Shown here: one piece after another, positions 57,307 through 64,000 of the stretch
How positions within the stretch are numbered: the first letter of the stretch is position 1
How the letters are laid out: every line of letters begins with the position of its first letter
DNA from: Candidatus Zixiibacteriota bacterium
GTDB taxonomy: Bacteria > Zixibacteria > MSB-5A5 > GN15 > FEB-12
Length of the DNA: 64,000 nt
NCBI GenBank assembly: GCA_034003725.1
Contig: JAVEYB010000011.1
Coordinates: 59,220 to 123,219, forward strand
Direction: 5' to 3'
The notes under the pieces: generated by a model
Databases searched by the model: none
The model's input: only the letters and a program-made list of their open reading frames with translations
What the model was told of the DNA's origin: nothing
Translations under genes and position numbers: made by a program

Positions 57307-57903
57307 ATGACCGACCAGAAAGCACAGCTTGAGAAGAGAAAAGCGTTCGAGGCCGAGGCGGTCCCGCACATGGACGCCCTGTATCGAACGGCGCTTCGGA
57401 TGACGAAAAACCAGAATGACGCCGAGGACCTGGTTCAGGAGACGATGGTCAAGGCGTACCGGTTCTGGGACAAGTTCGAGCCGGGCTCGAATTGTCGGGC
57501 ATGGTTGTTCAAGATCATGACCAACATCTTCATCAACGATTACCGCTCGAAATCGCGGGCGCCGCAGGCGGTTGATGTGGATGATATCGACGACAACTAC
57601 CTGTACCGGCATTTGACCGACAGCGGTCATGAAGTCAATCCGGAGCATCACCTGTTCGCGAAGATCTTCGACGACGACGTCAAGAAGGCCATAGAGGAGT
57701 TGCCCGATGATTTCCGCCTGGTGGTGGTGTTGTCCTTCCTTGAAGGATTCTCCTACCAGGAGATAGCCGATATCGCCGATTTGCAGCTCGGTACGGTCAA
57801 GTCGCGATTGCACCGCGGGCGGAAGTTGCTTCAGAAGCAACTGCTGGATTACGCTATAAGGAATGGGTTCATCAAGAGTACCTCGAAGGACGCAACAACA
57901 TGA
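57307..57903 (+). CDS. ECF sigma factor, SigR/RpoE-like
   Basis: A 198-residue sigma factor. Region 2: FEAEAVPHMDALYRTALRM, NDAEDLVQETMVKAYRFWD and CRAWLFKIMTNIFINDYR. Region 4: AIEELPDDFRLVVVLSFLEG, FSYQEIADIADLQLGTVKSR and LHRGRKLLQKQL. The strings closely follow the SigR/SigH (ECF12) group, which controls thiol-oxidative stress genes together with RsrA-type anti-sigma factors. The next gene is just such a factor and overlaps it by 4 bp. ATG 57307 follows GAGGT. Confidence 0.92.
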   Translation: MTDQKAQLEKRKAFEAEAVPHMDALYRTALRMTKNQNDAEDLVQETMVKAYRFWDKFEPGSNCRAWLFKIMTNIFINDYRSKSRAPQAVDVDDIDDNYLYRHLTDSGHEVNPEHHLFAKIFDDDVKKAIEELPDDFRLVVVLSFLEGFSYQEIADIADLQLGTVKSRLHRGRKLLQKQLLDYAIRNGFIKSTSKDATT

Positions 57904-58721
57904 ACTGTCAGGAAGCACTGAGTCTACTCTATGAGATAATCGATAAAGAGGCGTCGGAAGTAGACATTCACCAGGTCAAAGATCACCTGAAAAAGTGCGG
58001 ACATTGTTCCGAGATATACCGGGTGGAGCAGGAAGTCAACGCGTTCCTGAAAGCCCGGTGCAACGACCATCAGCCCGCCGAGAGACTCGAGGAGTTGAAA
58101 TCACGGGTAGCGATGCTGCTCGATCGGGAGGATGGTGCCGGCACCGACCCTTTAGCATACGGCGGGGACCGTAAGCACGGCGCCCCGCACATAACGGGTC
58201 TTCGGTACGGTCGATATGTCGCCGCGGCGGCGGCGCTGGTTGTTGTAGTCTGGGGGGCGTTTCTGGCCGCCGATCTTTTCCGTCATCACGACGAACATTA
58301 CGCGCTCGAGCAGATTCATCTCGACGCCGGACAGCACGCGGCGACGTTTGCGGGCGCCGAGGACACCGGCAGGGCCATGCGGTATTGCGCGGGCCACATG
58401 CACTATGTGCCGATCGAGACGGTGAACGGGTACACGCTGGTGGGCGCGCGCGAGATCGAGGTCCACGGCGCGACGGCGGTCCATCTGCTGTACGCGAACG
58501 GCAGTTCCCACGTCTCCGTGTTCCTTCTCAAGGCGGATCAATTCAGTATACCGGATTCGTTGAAAACGGCGCCGACCACGCGCGGCAACTATACGTTTTA
58601 CGATCACCACTGTCGCGGCTGCCGGCTGGTCTACCATGAAGTGGGCAACCTGATCGTTATCACGGCGACCGAGCAGCACACGGTGGACCTGCTGGACTTC
58701 ATCCCCGGCGCCGCCGCCTGA
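57900..58721 (+). CDS. RsrA-like zinc anti-sigma factor with an added membrane-anchored domain
   Basis: A 273-residue protein. Residues 1-56 form a zinc anti-sigma (ZAS) domain with C3, H29, C33 and C36 (HLKKCGHC, i.e. HxxxCxxC) and a further C54, the same set as in redox-sensing RsrA. Unlike RsrA (about 105 residues) it continues with a membrane helix (YVAAAAALVVVVWGAFLAA, about 103-121) and an extracytoplasmic domain of about 150 residues rich in histidine and with a C-x2-C pair (YDHHCRGCRLVYHEV, near 235). It may thus sense both the cytoplasmic thiol state and an outside signal. Overlap with the sigma gene shows co-translation. Confidence 0.87.
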   Translation: MNCQEALSLLYEIIDKEASEVDIHQVKDHLKKCGHCSEIYRVEQEVNAFLKARCNDHQPAERLEELKSRVAMLLDREDGAGTDPLAYGGDRKHGAPHITGLRYGRYVAAAAALVVVVWGAFLAADLFRHHDEHYALEQIHLDAGQHAATFAGAEDTGRAMRYCAGHMHYVPIETVNGYTLVGAREIEVHGATAVHLLYANGSSHVSVFLLKADQFSIPDSLKTAPTTRGNYTFYDHHCRGCRLVYHEVGNLIVITATEQHTVDLLDFIPGAAA

Positions 58722-58770
58722 CCGTAGTAAAATGTTGCACACGGCCCCGGGGCCGACTAGTTTGACCGAC

Positions 58771-59793
58771 ATGAGAGACCATGTCGGTTTTTTGTTTGTC
58801 CTCGTTTTCTCTCTGGTATGGAGTACAGTCGACGCGCAGCCGTATCCGGACAGCGCGCGGACAAGCGAACTGGCGGCGGTGCAGAGCGCGCTGTACAACG
58901 AGCGGTTCGCCGAGGCCGATTCGATTGCGCGCGCGATGATCGACCGGACGCCCGGCGATCCGGCCGGCTATCTTTTTCGTGCGGCGGCCATGCTCAGCGA
59001 GATGACCGCGTTTGAGGAGAATCTCTACGGCGAATTGTTCACCGACCTGATCGATACGTCACAGTCCCTTGCCGAAAAACAATCCATACAATCGACCGGC
59101 CGAACGCGCGCGTGGATGCAGTTGTACCGGGGGCATGCGCACGCCTATCGGGCGTTGTGGGAGTCGCGGTTCGGATCGTTTGTCGGCGCCGTGCGCAACG
59201 GGTTCGCGGCGCGCAATGAGTATGAGGACGGCCTCAGGGCGGACTCTTCGGTGTACGATCTCTATCTCGGGTTGGGGTCATATCACTACTGGAAATCGGC
59301 CAGGGCGGGGATGCTTCGCTGGGTGGGACTTCTCAGCAACGACAAGGATCGGGGAATCCGGGAGCTTCGGCTGGCCGCTGATTCCTCGCTGGTGTTTCGC
59401 GACGCGGCCCGGCAGGCGCTGATCTGGGTGATGCTCGACCGCAAGGAGTATGATTCGGCGAAGGTGATGGCGGAGGAGGCGCACGGAAAGTATCCGGACG
59501 GGAATCTGTTCCTCTGGCCGCTGGCGCAGGCGCAGTACGAGTTGAAGGAGTATCGCGATGCGATCGCGACGTATCGGATGATCCGTGAGCGCCTCGATGT
59601 CACGCGCGGCAATTACTACAACCTGATTGAGGCCGACTATCGGCTGTCGATGTGTTACGAGAAGGTGCAGGAGATGGAGCACGCGCGCGCGATCGCGCGC
59701 GGTGTGCGGGCGTATCTTGACGACGTGCCGAAGCGGATTCGGCAGTTGCATCGACAGGCGCTGGGCTACTTGCAGCAGCTGGCGAGGACGTGA
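58771..59793 (+). CDS. Exported TPR-repeat protein
   Basis: A 340-residue protein. ATG 58771 starts the signal peptide MRDHVGFLFVLVFSLVWSTV (cleavage near VDAQ); ATG 58732 is in frame but adds 13 residues before it. The rest is helical, with tetratricopeptide-like pairs: VQSALYNERFAEADSIARAM (about 38-70), QALIWVMLDRKEYDSAKVMA (about 215-245), LAQAQYELKEYRDAIATYRM and MCYEKVQEMEHARAIARGVR. It includes YDLYLGLGSYHYWKSARAGM, a feature of some uncharacterised FCB proteins. Probably a periplasmic scaffold; it lies 49 bp after the anti-sigma gene and may belong to that operon. Confidence 0.8.
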   Translation: MRDHVGFLFVLVFSLVWSTVDAQPYPDSARTSELAAVQSALYNERFAEADSIARAMIDRTPGDPAGYLFRAAAMLSEMTAFEENLYGELFTDLIDTSQSLAEKQSIQSTGRTRAWMQLYRGHAHAYRALWESRFGSFVGAVRNGFAARNEYEDGLRADSSVYDLYLGLGSYHYWKSARAGMLRWVGLLSNDKDRGIRELRLAADSSLVFRDAARQALIWVMLDRKEYDSAKVMAEEAHGKYPDGNLFLWPLAQAQYELKEYRDAIATYRMIRERLDVTRGNYYNLIEADYRLSMCYEKVQEMEHARAIARGVRAYLDDVPKRIRQLHRQALGYLQQLART

Positions 59794-59897
59794 TTGTTTG
59801 AGGTTGTGCTGTCAAGCGACCCCGCCTGACAGCGACAAACTTGTAGCCCACCCGTCTCGGGTGGGTGTCCGTACCTCTCACATGGGGAGACTCAAGA

Positions 59898-60350
59898 ATG
59901 CTCCGACCGAATCACAAGCAAATCATCGCGACCGTCTTGGCAGCCCTCATCGCTTTTGCGCTCGTCGGTTGCGGGTACCTCATGTCCGGTACCTGGGAAG
60001 ACGATCCGGGCAACTGGCAGCGCGCGTTTAACACACGCCAACCCGATGATGTTACTGTCGTCCATTCGCTGTACAAACGCATGCCCCATTTCACCTACGA
60101 ATTCGAGTACTACTTCCAGATCGAAGCCAATGCGGCGTTACGTGAGCAGTTGTTCCAAGGGACGGACATGGTGCGCGTGGAGGGCGGCGGCGACGTCAAA
60201 CGATGCCACACTAGCGGGCCGTCATGGTTCGTGCCGAAAGCACCGGAGAAGTATGAAGTGTGGCGATGCCGTGATCGGTTTGAGTGTTCGTTTACGGTGT
60301 TTATCGACACTGACACCGGCGACCTTTTCTTAACCGATAGGCAGGTGTAA
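59898..60350 (+). CDS. Small lipoprotein of unknown function
   Basis: A 150-residue protein with a lipoprotein signal (MLRPNHKQIIATVLAALIAF then ALVGCG, lipobox LVGC near residue 25). The mature part is a compact, probably beta-rich domain with further cysteines (KRCHT, WRCRDRFEC). I do not recognise a family. It is a single gene, preceded by a GTAGCCCACCC...GGGTGGG hairpin of the spacer repeat family (about 59840-59862). Confidence 0.7.
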   Translation: MLRPNHKQIIATVLAALIAFALVGCGYLMSGTWEDDPGNWQRAFNTRQPDDVTVVHSLYKRMPHFTYEFEYYFQIEANAALREQLFQGTDMVRVEGGGDVKRCHTSGPSWFVPKAPEKYEVWRCRDRFECSFTVFIDTDTGDLFLTDRQV

Positions 60351-60440
60351 GATGTGCAGTCGGCGTTGGTGACGGAGATTTTCGATTGCACGGTTCGTTT
60401 GCGCACGAGTGCGTACGCAACGGACGGAATCAGCCGGTGG

Positions 60441-60500
60441 ATTCCAGCCCCGAGGATTCCAGCCCCGAGGATTCCACCCCGGAGGATCCCACCCCGGAGG
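60441..60500 (+). repeat. Four tandem 15-bp repeats
   Basis: Units of ATTCCAGCCCCGAGG at 60441 and 60456, then ATTCCACCCCGGAGG (60471) and ATCCCACCCCGGAGG (60486). The last unit merges into the CCACCCCGGAGGGGTGG hairpin of the spacer repeat family. Confidence 0.85.
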
Positions 60501-60591
60501 GGTGGGCTACTCGACTGTATCTTTTCCGAAGTCCCTCCCGACGTTCGCCGCCGGCGAACTCTGGGTGGGCCACAGGTGGGCAGTGATGGAT

Positions 60592-60658
60592 GTCAGCACC
60601 GTTTGCGGGAGAGGTTCGTTTAGTTTGACGAGTTGGTGGATGTGCAAACGGAGCTGAC
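60592..60658. repeat. 67-bp element with inverted ends, copy 2
   Basis: GTCAGCACCGTTTGC at one end and GCAAACGGAGCTGAC at the other, about 37 bp apart. Upstream it is joined to a hairpin block (GTTCGCCGCCGGCGAAC, about 60543-60559) that is repeated with copy 3. The remaining 60659-60890 shows no gene. Confidence 0.75.
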
Positions 60659-60890
60659 CTACGGCTCACTGTGGATACACTCTTCTTCACACAGATCACC
60701 CCCCTCCTCGGCATCATTACCGCATGACCTTCTCGGGCACGCGACTACCGGCAAGATAGAGTTCATGTTGGTCGGAAGCGGCAGGAAGAAAATGCGTTGA
60801 ATGAAATCCACCGCCTCCCCGTCTGTTTGTAACAATGTAGAGTCAGTCAGTCAGTCAAGCACAAATTCATCTAATGGAAGGCAATTGAGT

Positions 60891-60919
60891 TTGGACTCAT
60901 GAAGCGCACCGACTATATT
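60891..60919 (+). promoter_or_regulatory. Promoter of the amber-interrupted surface protein gene
   Basis: TTGGAC (60891-60896), 17-bp spacer, TATATT (60914-60919), about 40 bp before ATG 60960. Confidence 0.55.
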
Positions 60920-60959
60920 TCGAATGCGACTTCAAGTCTCGAGGCGGAGGAGGTTGTTA

Positions 60960-62495
60960 ATGAGCGGGGGAGTTCTCGTTCGATACGTACAGGGAATTGT
61001 AACGCTGTTTCTTCTGGCGAGTGTCACCTTCCCATTGATGCCTGCGAGTGCGGCGTTGCGGCCCCAACCGAGACAGCAGTCTGCATCGTTGCTGCCGTCT
61101 GGAATCCCGGAGCTCTGCTTTGGCTCACACTCGGTGGGTAAGCTGTGCTGCAGAGTAAGCAACTACGGCGGGATCTTCCAATGGGATTACTTCATTTTCG
61201 ATCCTGATGAGTGTGTTGTTGGTGCCAGGCACCCTGATCTGGGTGGATACCCCAAGAGCTCGCGTGTTGAGTACACATTTGCAGGGGACATCTGGATCGG
61301 CACTCGAGATGAAGACGGCCCACGGGTATCGGTGACCTGGGACGGAGAATCCTATAATGGAGAATTCTATCCGGAACCAATGCCCTTCGGTGCGATTGAA
61401 CATCGTTCCACTACCGATCCGTCGGCGCCGGAGTTCGAAAGTGCAATCTCAGAAGAAGACTACATCGTTGTATATCGTGACACTTTTACGGTGGGTCTGC
61501 CCGGTCTCACTCCTGATTACTTCGGCCAAAGGCCGCATGAACCGCTTGGTTTGGAAGTGACACAGCGGTCGTACGCGTGGTCGTACGGTTACGCCGACGA
61601 CTTCGTGCTGTTTGATTTGCAGATTAAGAACGTCGGAAGAGATGACCTGAACTTTGTCTACGTCGGGATATTGGTGAATCCGGACGTCAGGTTTGTTTCG
61701 TATGATCCGATGTCCGTCTTTCCAGATCGTACTCCAGGCGACCTTTGTGGCTTCCTTCCGAGTTTTCCATCCTGGCGCGACTGCGGCGCCATAGACACGC
61801 TTGGTCTTGCGTGGCACGCCGATGCCGACGGTGACCCGGCGCGCGGAGAGTTTCGGGACCTGCCTGACCCATACCGCTCGTGCACCGGAGTGGCGGGAAT
61901 CCGTATGTTGTCGCAACTGCCGGAAGGCACTCGGGTCTCCTACAATTGGTGGGTCAACAACTTCGTCGGTGATCTTCAATACGAGTTCGGTCCGCGCGCC
62001 CGGCCCGCCCCCGGCGGGACGCTGTTCAACTTTCACACGGGCGGCAGCGGCATGCCGCGCGGCGACCGCAACAAGTACCATGTGCTCTCCAACGGCGAGA
62101 TCGACTACGACCAAGCCTATACGGCTACCATCGGTCCGGGCAATCCCAACTGGCTCGACCCGCCACCGGAGATCGCACAGGATGTAGCGGACGGCATCAC
62201 GGTGATGTATCTCCTTTCAGCAGGCCCCTTCTTCATCCCGAAAGGCGCCACTCAGGCGATAGCATTCGCCTACGTCGCCGGTGAGCGCTTCCACACTGAT
62301 CCCAACAACGGTCGCAATCTCGATAACCGAGAGATCGACCGCTACTATGAGAACCTCGATTTCTCCGATATCGCCCGCAACGCTACCTGGGCGGGATGGG
62401 TCTACGACAACCCCGGGGTCGATACCGACGGTGACGGTTACTTTGGTGAGAGTCGCATCAGCGTGGTTGACTCGCAACTCATAGGAGGTGAGTAG
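60960..62495 (+). CDS. Large exported surface protein, part before an in-frame amber codon
   Basis: ATG 60960 follows GGAGGAGG and opens a signal peptide (MSGGVLVRYVQGIVTLFLLA, cleavage near PASA). The 511-residue frame ends at TAG 62493-62495, but the same frame stays open directly after it to 63605 with sequence of the same kind, so this is the first 58% of one gene. The part seen here contains WQWDYFIFDP-like GIFQWDYFIFDPDEC, a TYSF-rich beta region (DDFVLFDLQIKNVGRDDLNF) and DADGDPARGEF. Similar long proteins with T9SS-like ends are common in Zixibacteria and Latescibacteria; function is unknown, probably structural or adhesive. Confidence 0.75.
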   Translation: MSGGVLVRYVQGIVTLFLLASVTFPLMPASAALRPQPRQQSASLLPSGIPELCFGSHSVGKLCCRVSNYGGIFQWDYFIFDPDECVVGARHPDLGGYPKSSRVEYTFAGDIWIGTRDEDGPRVSVTWDGESYNGEFYPEPMPFGAIEHRSTTDPSAPEFESAISEEDYIVVYRDTFTVGLPGLTPDYFGQRPHEPLGLEVTQRSYAWSYGYADDFVLFDLQIKNVGRDDLNFVYVGILVNPDVRFVSYDPMSVFPDRTPGDLCGFLPSFPSWRDCGAIDTLGLAWHADADGDPARGEFRDLPDPYRSCTGVAGIRMLSQLPEGTRVSYNWWVNNFVGDLQYEFGPRARPAPGGTLFNFHTGGSGMPRGDRNKYHVLSNGEIDYDQAYTATIGPGNPNWLDPPPEIAQDVADGITVMYLLSAGPFFIPKGATQAIAFAYVAGERFHTDPNNGRNLDNREIDRYYENLDFSDIARNATWAGWVYDNPGVDTDGDGYFGESRISVVDSQLIGGE

Positions 62496-63605
62496 GTCGT
62501 TACATCCGCCGACACCAACTGGTACAAGGGGGATGGCGTCCCGGACTGGCGCGCCGCCGGTCCCCCCCCCGCACCGAAGTTCTGGCTGACCCCCACCCTC
62601 AACGGCATTTACGTCCGCTTCAACGGTTACCTCTCGGAGACAACCAAAGATATCTTCTCGAGCATTATCGACTTCGAAGGGTACCGTGTGTACTTTGGCC
62701 GTGATGACCGGGAGTCCAGCCTGTCGCTCGTTGCATCGTACGACCGGGAGAACTTCGACAAGTATGTGTTCAACCCGGGGATCGGCATCAACGGCGAGTT
62801 CCAGATTCAGAGCATTCCATTCACGATCGACGAACTTCGCTGTCTGTACGGCGAGGGGGATGATCCGTGCGAGGATATGGATTTCAACCCGCTGGCGTAT
62901 ACGGCCACCCGTCCGTTTTTCATGCCGGGCCACCCCGACTCCGCGTTTTACTTCACCAAGCACGACCACAACGCCTCGGTGCTGGGGATCTCGACGCCGA
63001 TTCGAAAGACTTATCCCACACAGCCAAAGCCGGAACCCTCGGACACGCTCAATCCCGATGCGATCACCGAAGACGGGTATCTGAAATACTATGAGTATGA
63101 GTGCACGATCGACGGTCTGCTTCCGACTGTTCCGTACTATGTCAATGTCACGGCGTTTGATTTCGGGTCGCCGGAGTCGGGGTTGACGGCGCTGGAGACC
63201 TCGAAAGTCAACGGCCTGCAGTACACCTGGCCGAAGGCGACGGCCGATCAGCTCGGTGATAAGTTACCGCCGGTGTATGTGTATCCGAACCCGTACCGGA
63301 TCGATGCGCACTATCGGCGGGAGGGGTACGAGGGTCGGGGGCGGGAGCATCTGCCGGATTTCCGGACGCGGGAGATACATTTCGAGAACTTACCGGCCAA
63401 GTGCTGGATCAGTATCTTCACACTCGATGGTGATCTGGTGCGCAAGATTCGTCATGACACGGAGCCGTCGGATCCCAACAGCACGCATGACAGTTGGAAC
63501 TTCATCACGAGAAACGCGCAGTTACCGGTGACGGGGATATATTTGTGGACGGTTGAGGATGATGACGGGGGCGTGCAGATGGGGAAGTTAGTGATAATTT
63601 TGTAG
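62496..63605 (+). pseudogene. Continuation of the surface protein after the amber codon
   Basis: In frame with 60960-62495 and free of stops for 369 codons: VVTSADTNWYKGDGVPDWRA directly after TAG, then a fibronectin-like region (NGIYVRFNGYLSETTKDIFS, FEGYRVYFGRDDRES), VPYYVNVTAFDFGSPESGL and the C-terminal sorting-type domain with VYVYPNPYRIDAHYRREGY, WISIFTLDGDLVRKI and GIYLWTVEDDDGG. There is no good internal start; GTG 62688 lacks a convincing ribosome-binding site. Functional only if the amber is read through or is a sequence error. Confidence 0.7.
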
Positions 63606-63794
63606 GGGTGTTGGGGTGAGTCGAACCCACCCCGGAGGGGTGGGCTACTCGGTTGGGGGTGAGTCGATCCCACCCCGGAGGGGGTGGGCTACTCGGTTGC
63701 CCGTGTGACCGGGCTGTATCGTTTCCGAAGTCCCACCCGACGTTCGCCGCCGGCGAACTCTGGGTGGGCCACAGGTGGGCAGGGGGTGATGGAT
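63606..63794. repeat. Spacer repeat block: CCACCCCGGAGG hairpins and GTTCGCCGCCGGCGAAC element
   Basis: Two direct units of GAGTCGA(A/T)CCCACCCC with GGTGGGCTACTCGGTTG (63616-63655 and 63660-63700), then a block nearly identical to 60515-60592 (GACGTTCGCCGCCGGCGAAC, GGGTGGGCCACAGGTGGGCA). Confidence 0.7.
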
Positions 63795-63861
63795 GTCAGC
63801 ACCGTTTGCGGGAGAGGTTCGTTTAATTTGGCGAGTTGGTGGATATGCAAACGGAGCTGAC
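63795..63861. repeat. 67-bp element with inverted ends, copy 3
   Basis: Same ends as copies 1 and 2; internal sequence almost identical to copy 2 (TTTAATTTGGCGAG against TTTAGTTTGACGAG). Confidence 0.75.
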
Positions 63862-63916
63862 CTACGGCTCACATGGCGGGTTCGAAGACGGTGTACGGTA
63901 TCATGAGATAGGTAAC

Positions 63917-64000
63917 ATGTTCTGTCAGGACATTGGTTACACTTTTGGTGTATCCTGGGTTGAGGAGGAGCCAGGATATGCCGTGGAAGCGAACCAGCGT
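63917..64000 (+). mobile_element. Left end of an IS481-like insertion sequence
   Basis: From about 63917 the sequence TGTTCTGTCAGGACATTGG followed by TTACACTTTTGG resembles IS481-family left ends (TGT...TTACACTTT). A GAGGAGGAG site and a transposase-like start follow. The exact boundary and target duplication cannot be set from one end. Confidence 0.55.
63978..64000 (+). CDS. Transposase start, IS481-like (cut by window edge)
   Basis: ATG 63978 preceded by GAGGAGGAGCC; the only residues visible are MPWKRTS. MPWK at the N-terminus is common in IS481-type DDE transposases with an rve core. Seven residues cannot establish the family alone; the matching IS end just upstream supports the call. 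Confidence 0.5.

Overview
The window is about 64 kb of GC-rich bacterial chromosome, with no plasmid or phage signature. It most likely comes from an uncultured member of the FCB superphylum, with candidate phylum Zixibacteria or a close relative as my best guess. This rests on four things seen together: secreted proteins ending in dockerin-like modules of the type VDLSDLIYLVNFLF; a T9SS/FlgD-like C-terminal domain with the YPNPFNP motif; an Alternative Complex III (ACIII) next to an A2-type caa3 oxidase; and a DUF5686 outer-membrane protein. The taxonomy is inference; no rRNA or tRNA gene was seen.

Layout. 1-2.5 kb: the 3' part of a MacB-like ABC exporter operon. 2.5-6.8 kb: a PQQ-type sugar dehydrogenase lipoprotein, a decayed sodium:solute symporter, a scrambled secreted-protein relic, and an ECF sigma factor with its membrane partner. 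6.9-15.5 kb: two amidohydrolase-family proteins (three domains, two of them without the metal-binding HxH), a membrane protein of unknown function and a DUF5686 protein. 15.6-31.4 kb: a continuous minus-strand aerobic respiration cluster (ctaB, ACIII actABCDEF plus a small membrane protein, SCO, caa3 subunits II-I-III-IV, a ctaA fused to a degenerate SCO-like domain, and DUF420). Its logic is quinol to ACIII to the cytochrome c domain of subunit II to oxygen, with haem A synthesis and CuA assembly encoded alongside. 32.2-35.9 kb: a B12-dependent ribonucleotide reductase behind a candidate NrdR operator pair and a structured leader.

36-43 kb: FG-GAP/beta-propeller surface proteins and a hydrolase separated by long repetitive spacers. 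43-49 kb: a housekeeping operon (pgsA-pgpA-cinA-thpR-rsmE), a methyltransferase expressed from what looks like a duplicated pgsA promoter and start, a UPF0316 protein and a PilZ protein. 50-55.6 kb: a subtilisin-like lipoprotein and two tandem FISUMP/dockerin-like proteins. 55.9-60.4 kb: recA, a SigR/RsrA-like sigma/anti-sigma pair, a TPR protein and a small lipoprotein. 61-63.6 kb: a large surface protein cut by one in-frame amber codon. The window ends at the left end of an IS481-like insertion sequence.

The right half is rich in intergenic repeats: a 349-bp repeat, a 67-bp element with inverted ends, 58-bp direct repeats and several GC-rich hairpins. The most interesting points are the apparent promoter/start duplication of pgsA, the CtaA-SCO-like fusion, the amber-interrupted surface protein, the nrdJ control region, the RsrA-like anti-sigma factor with an added membrane domain, and the repeat families.
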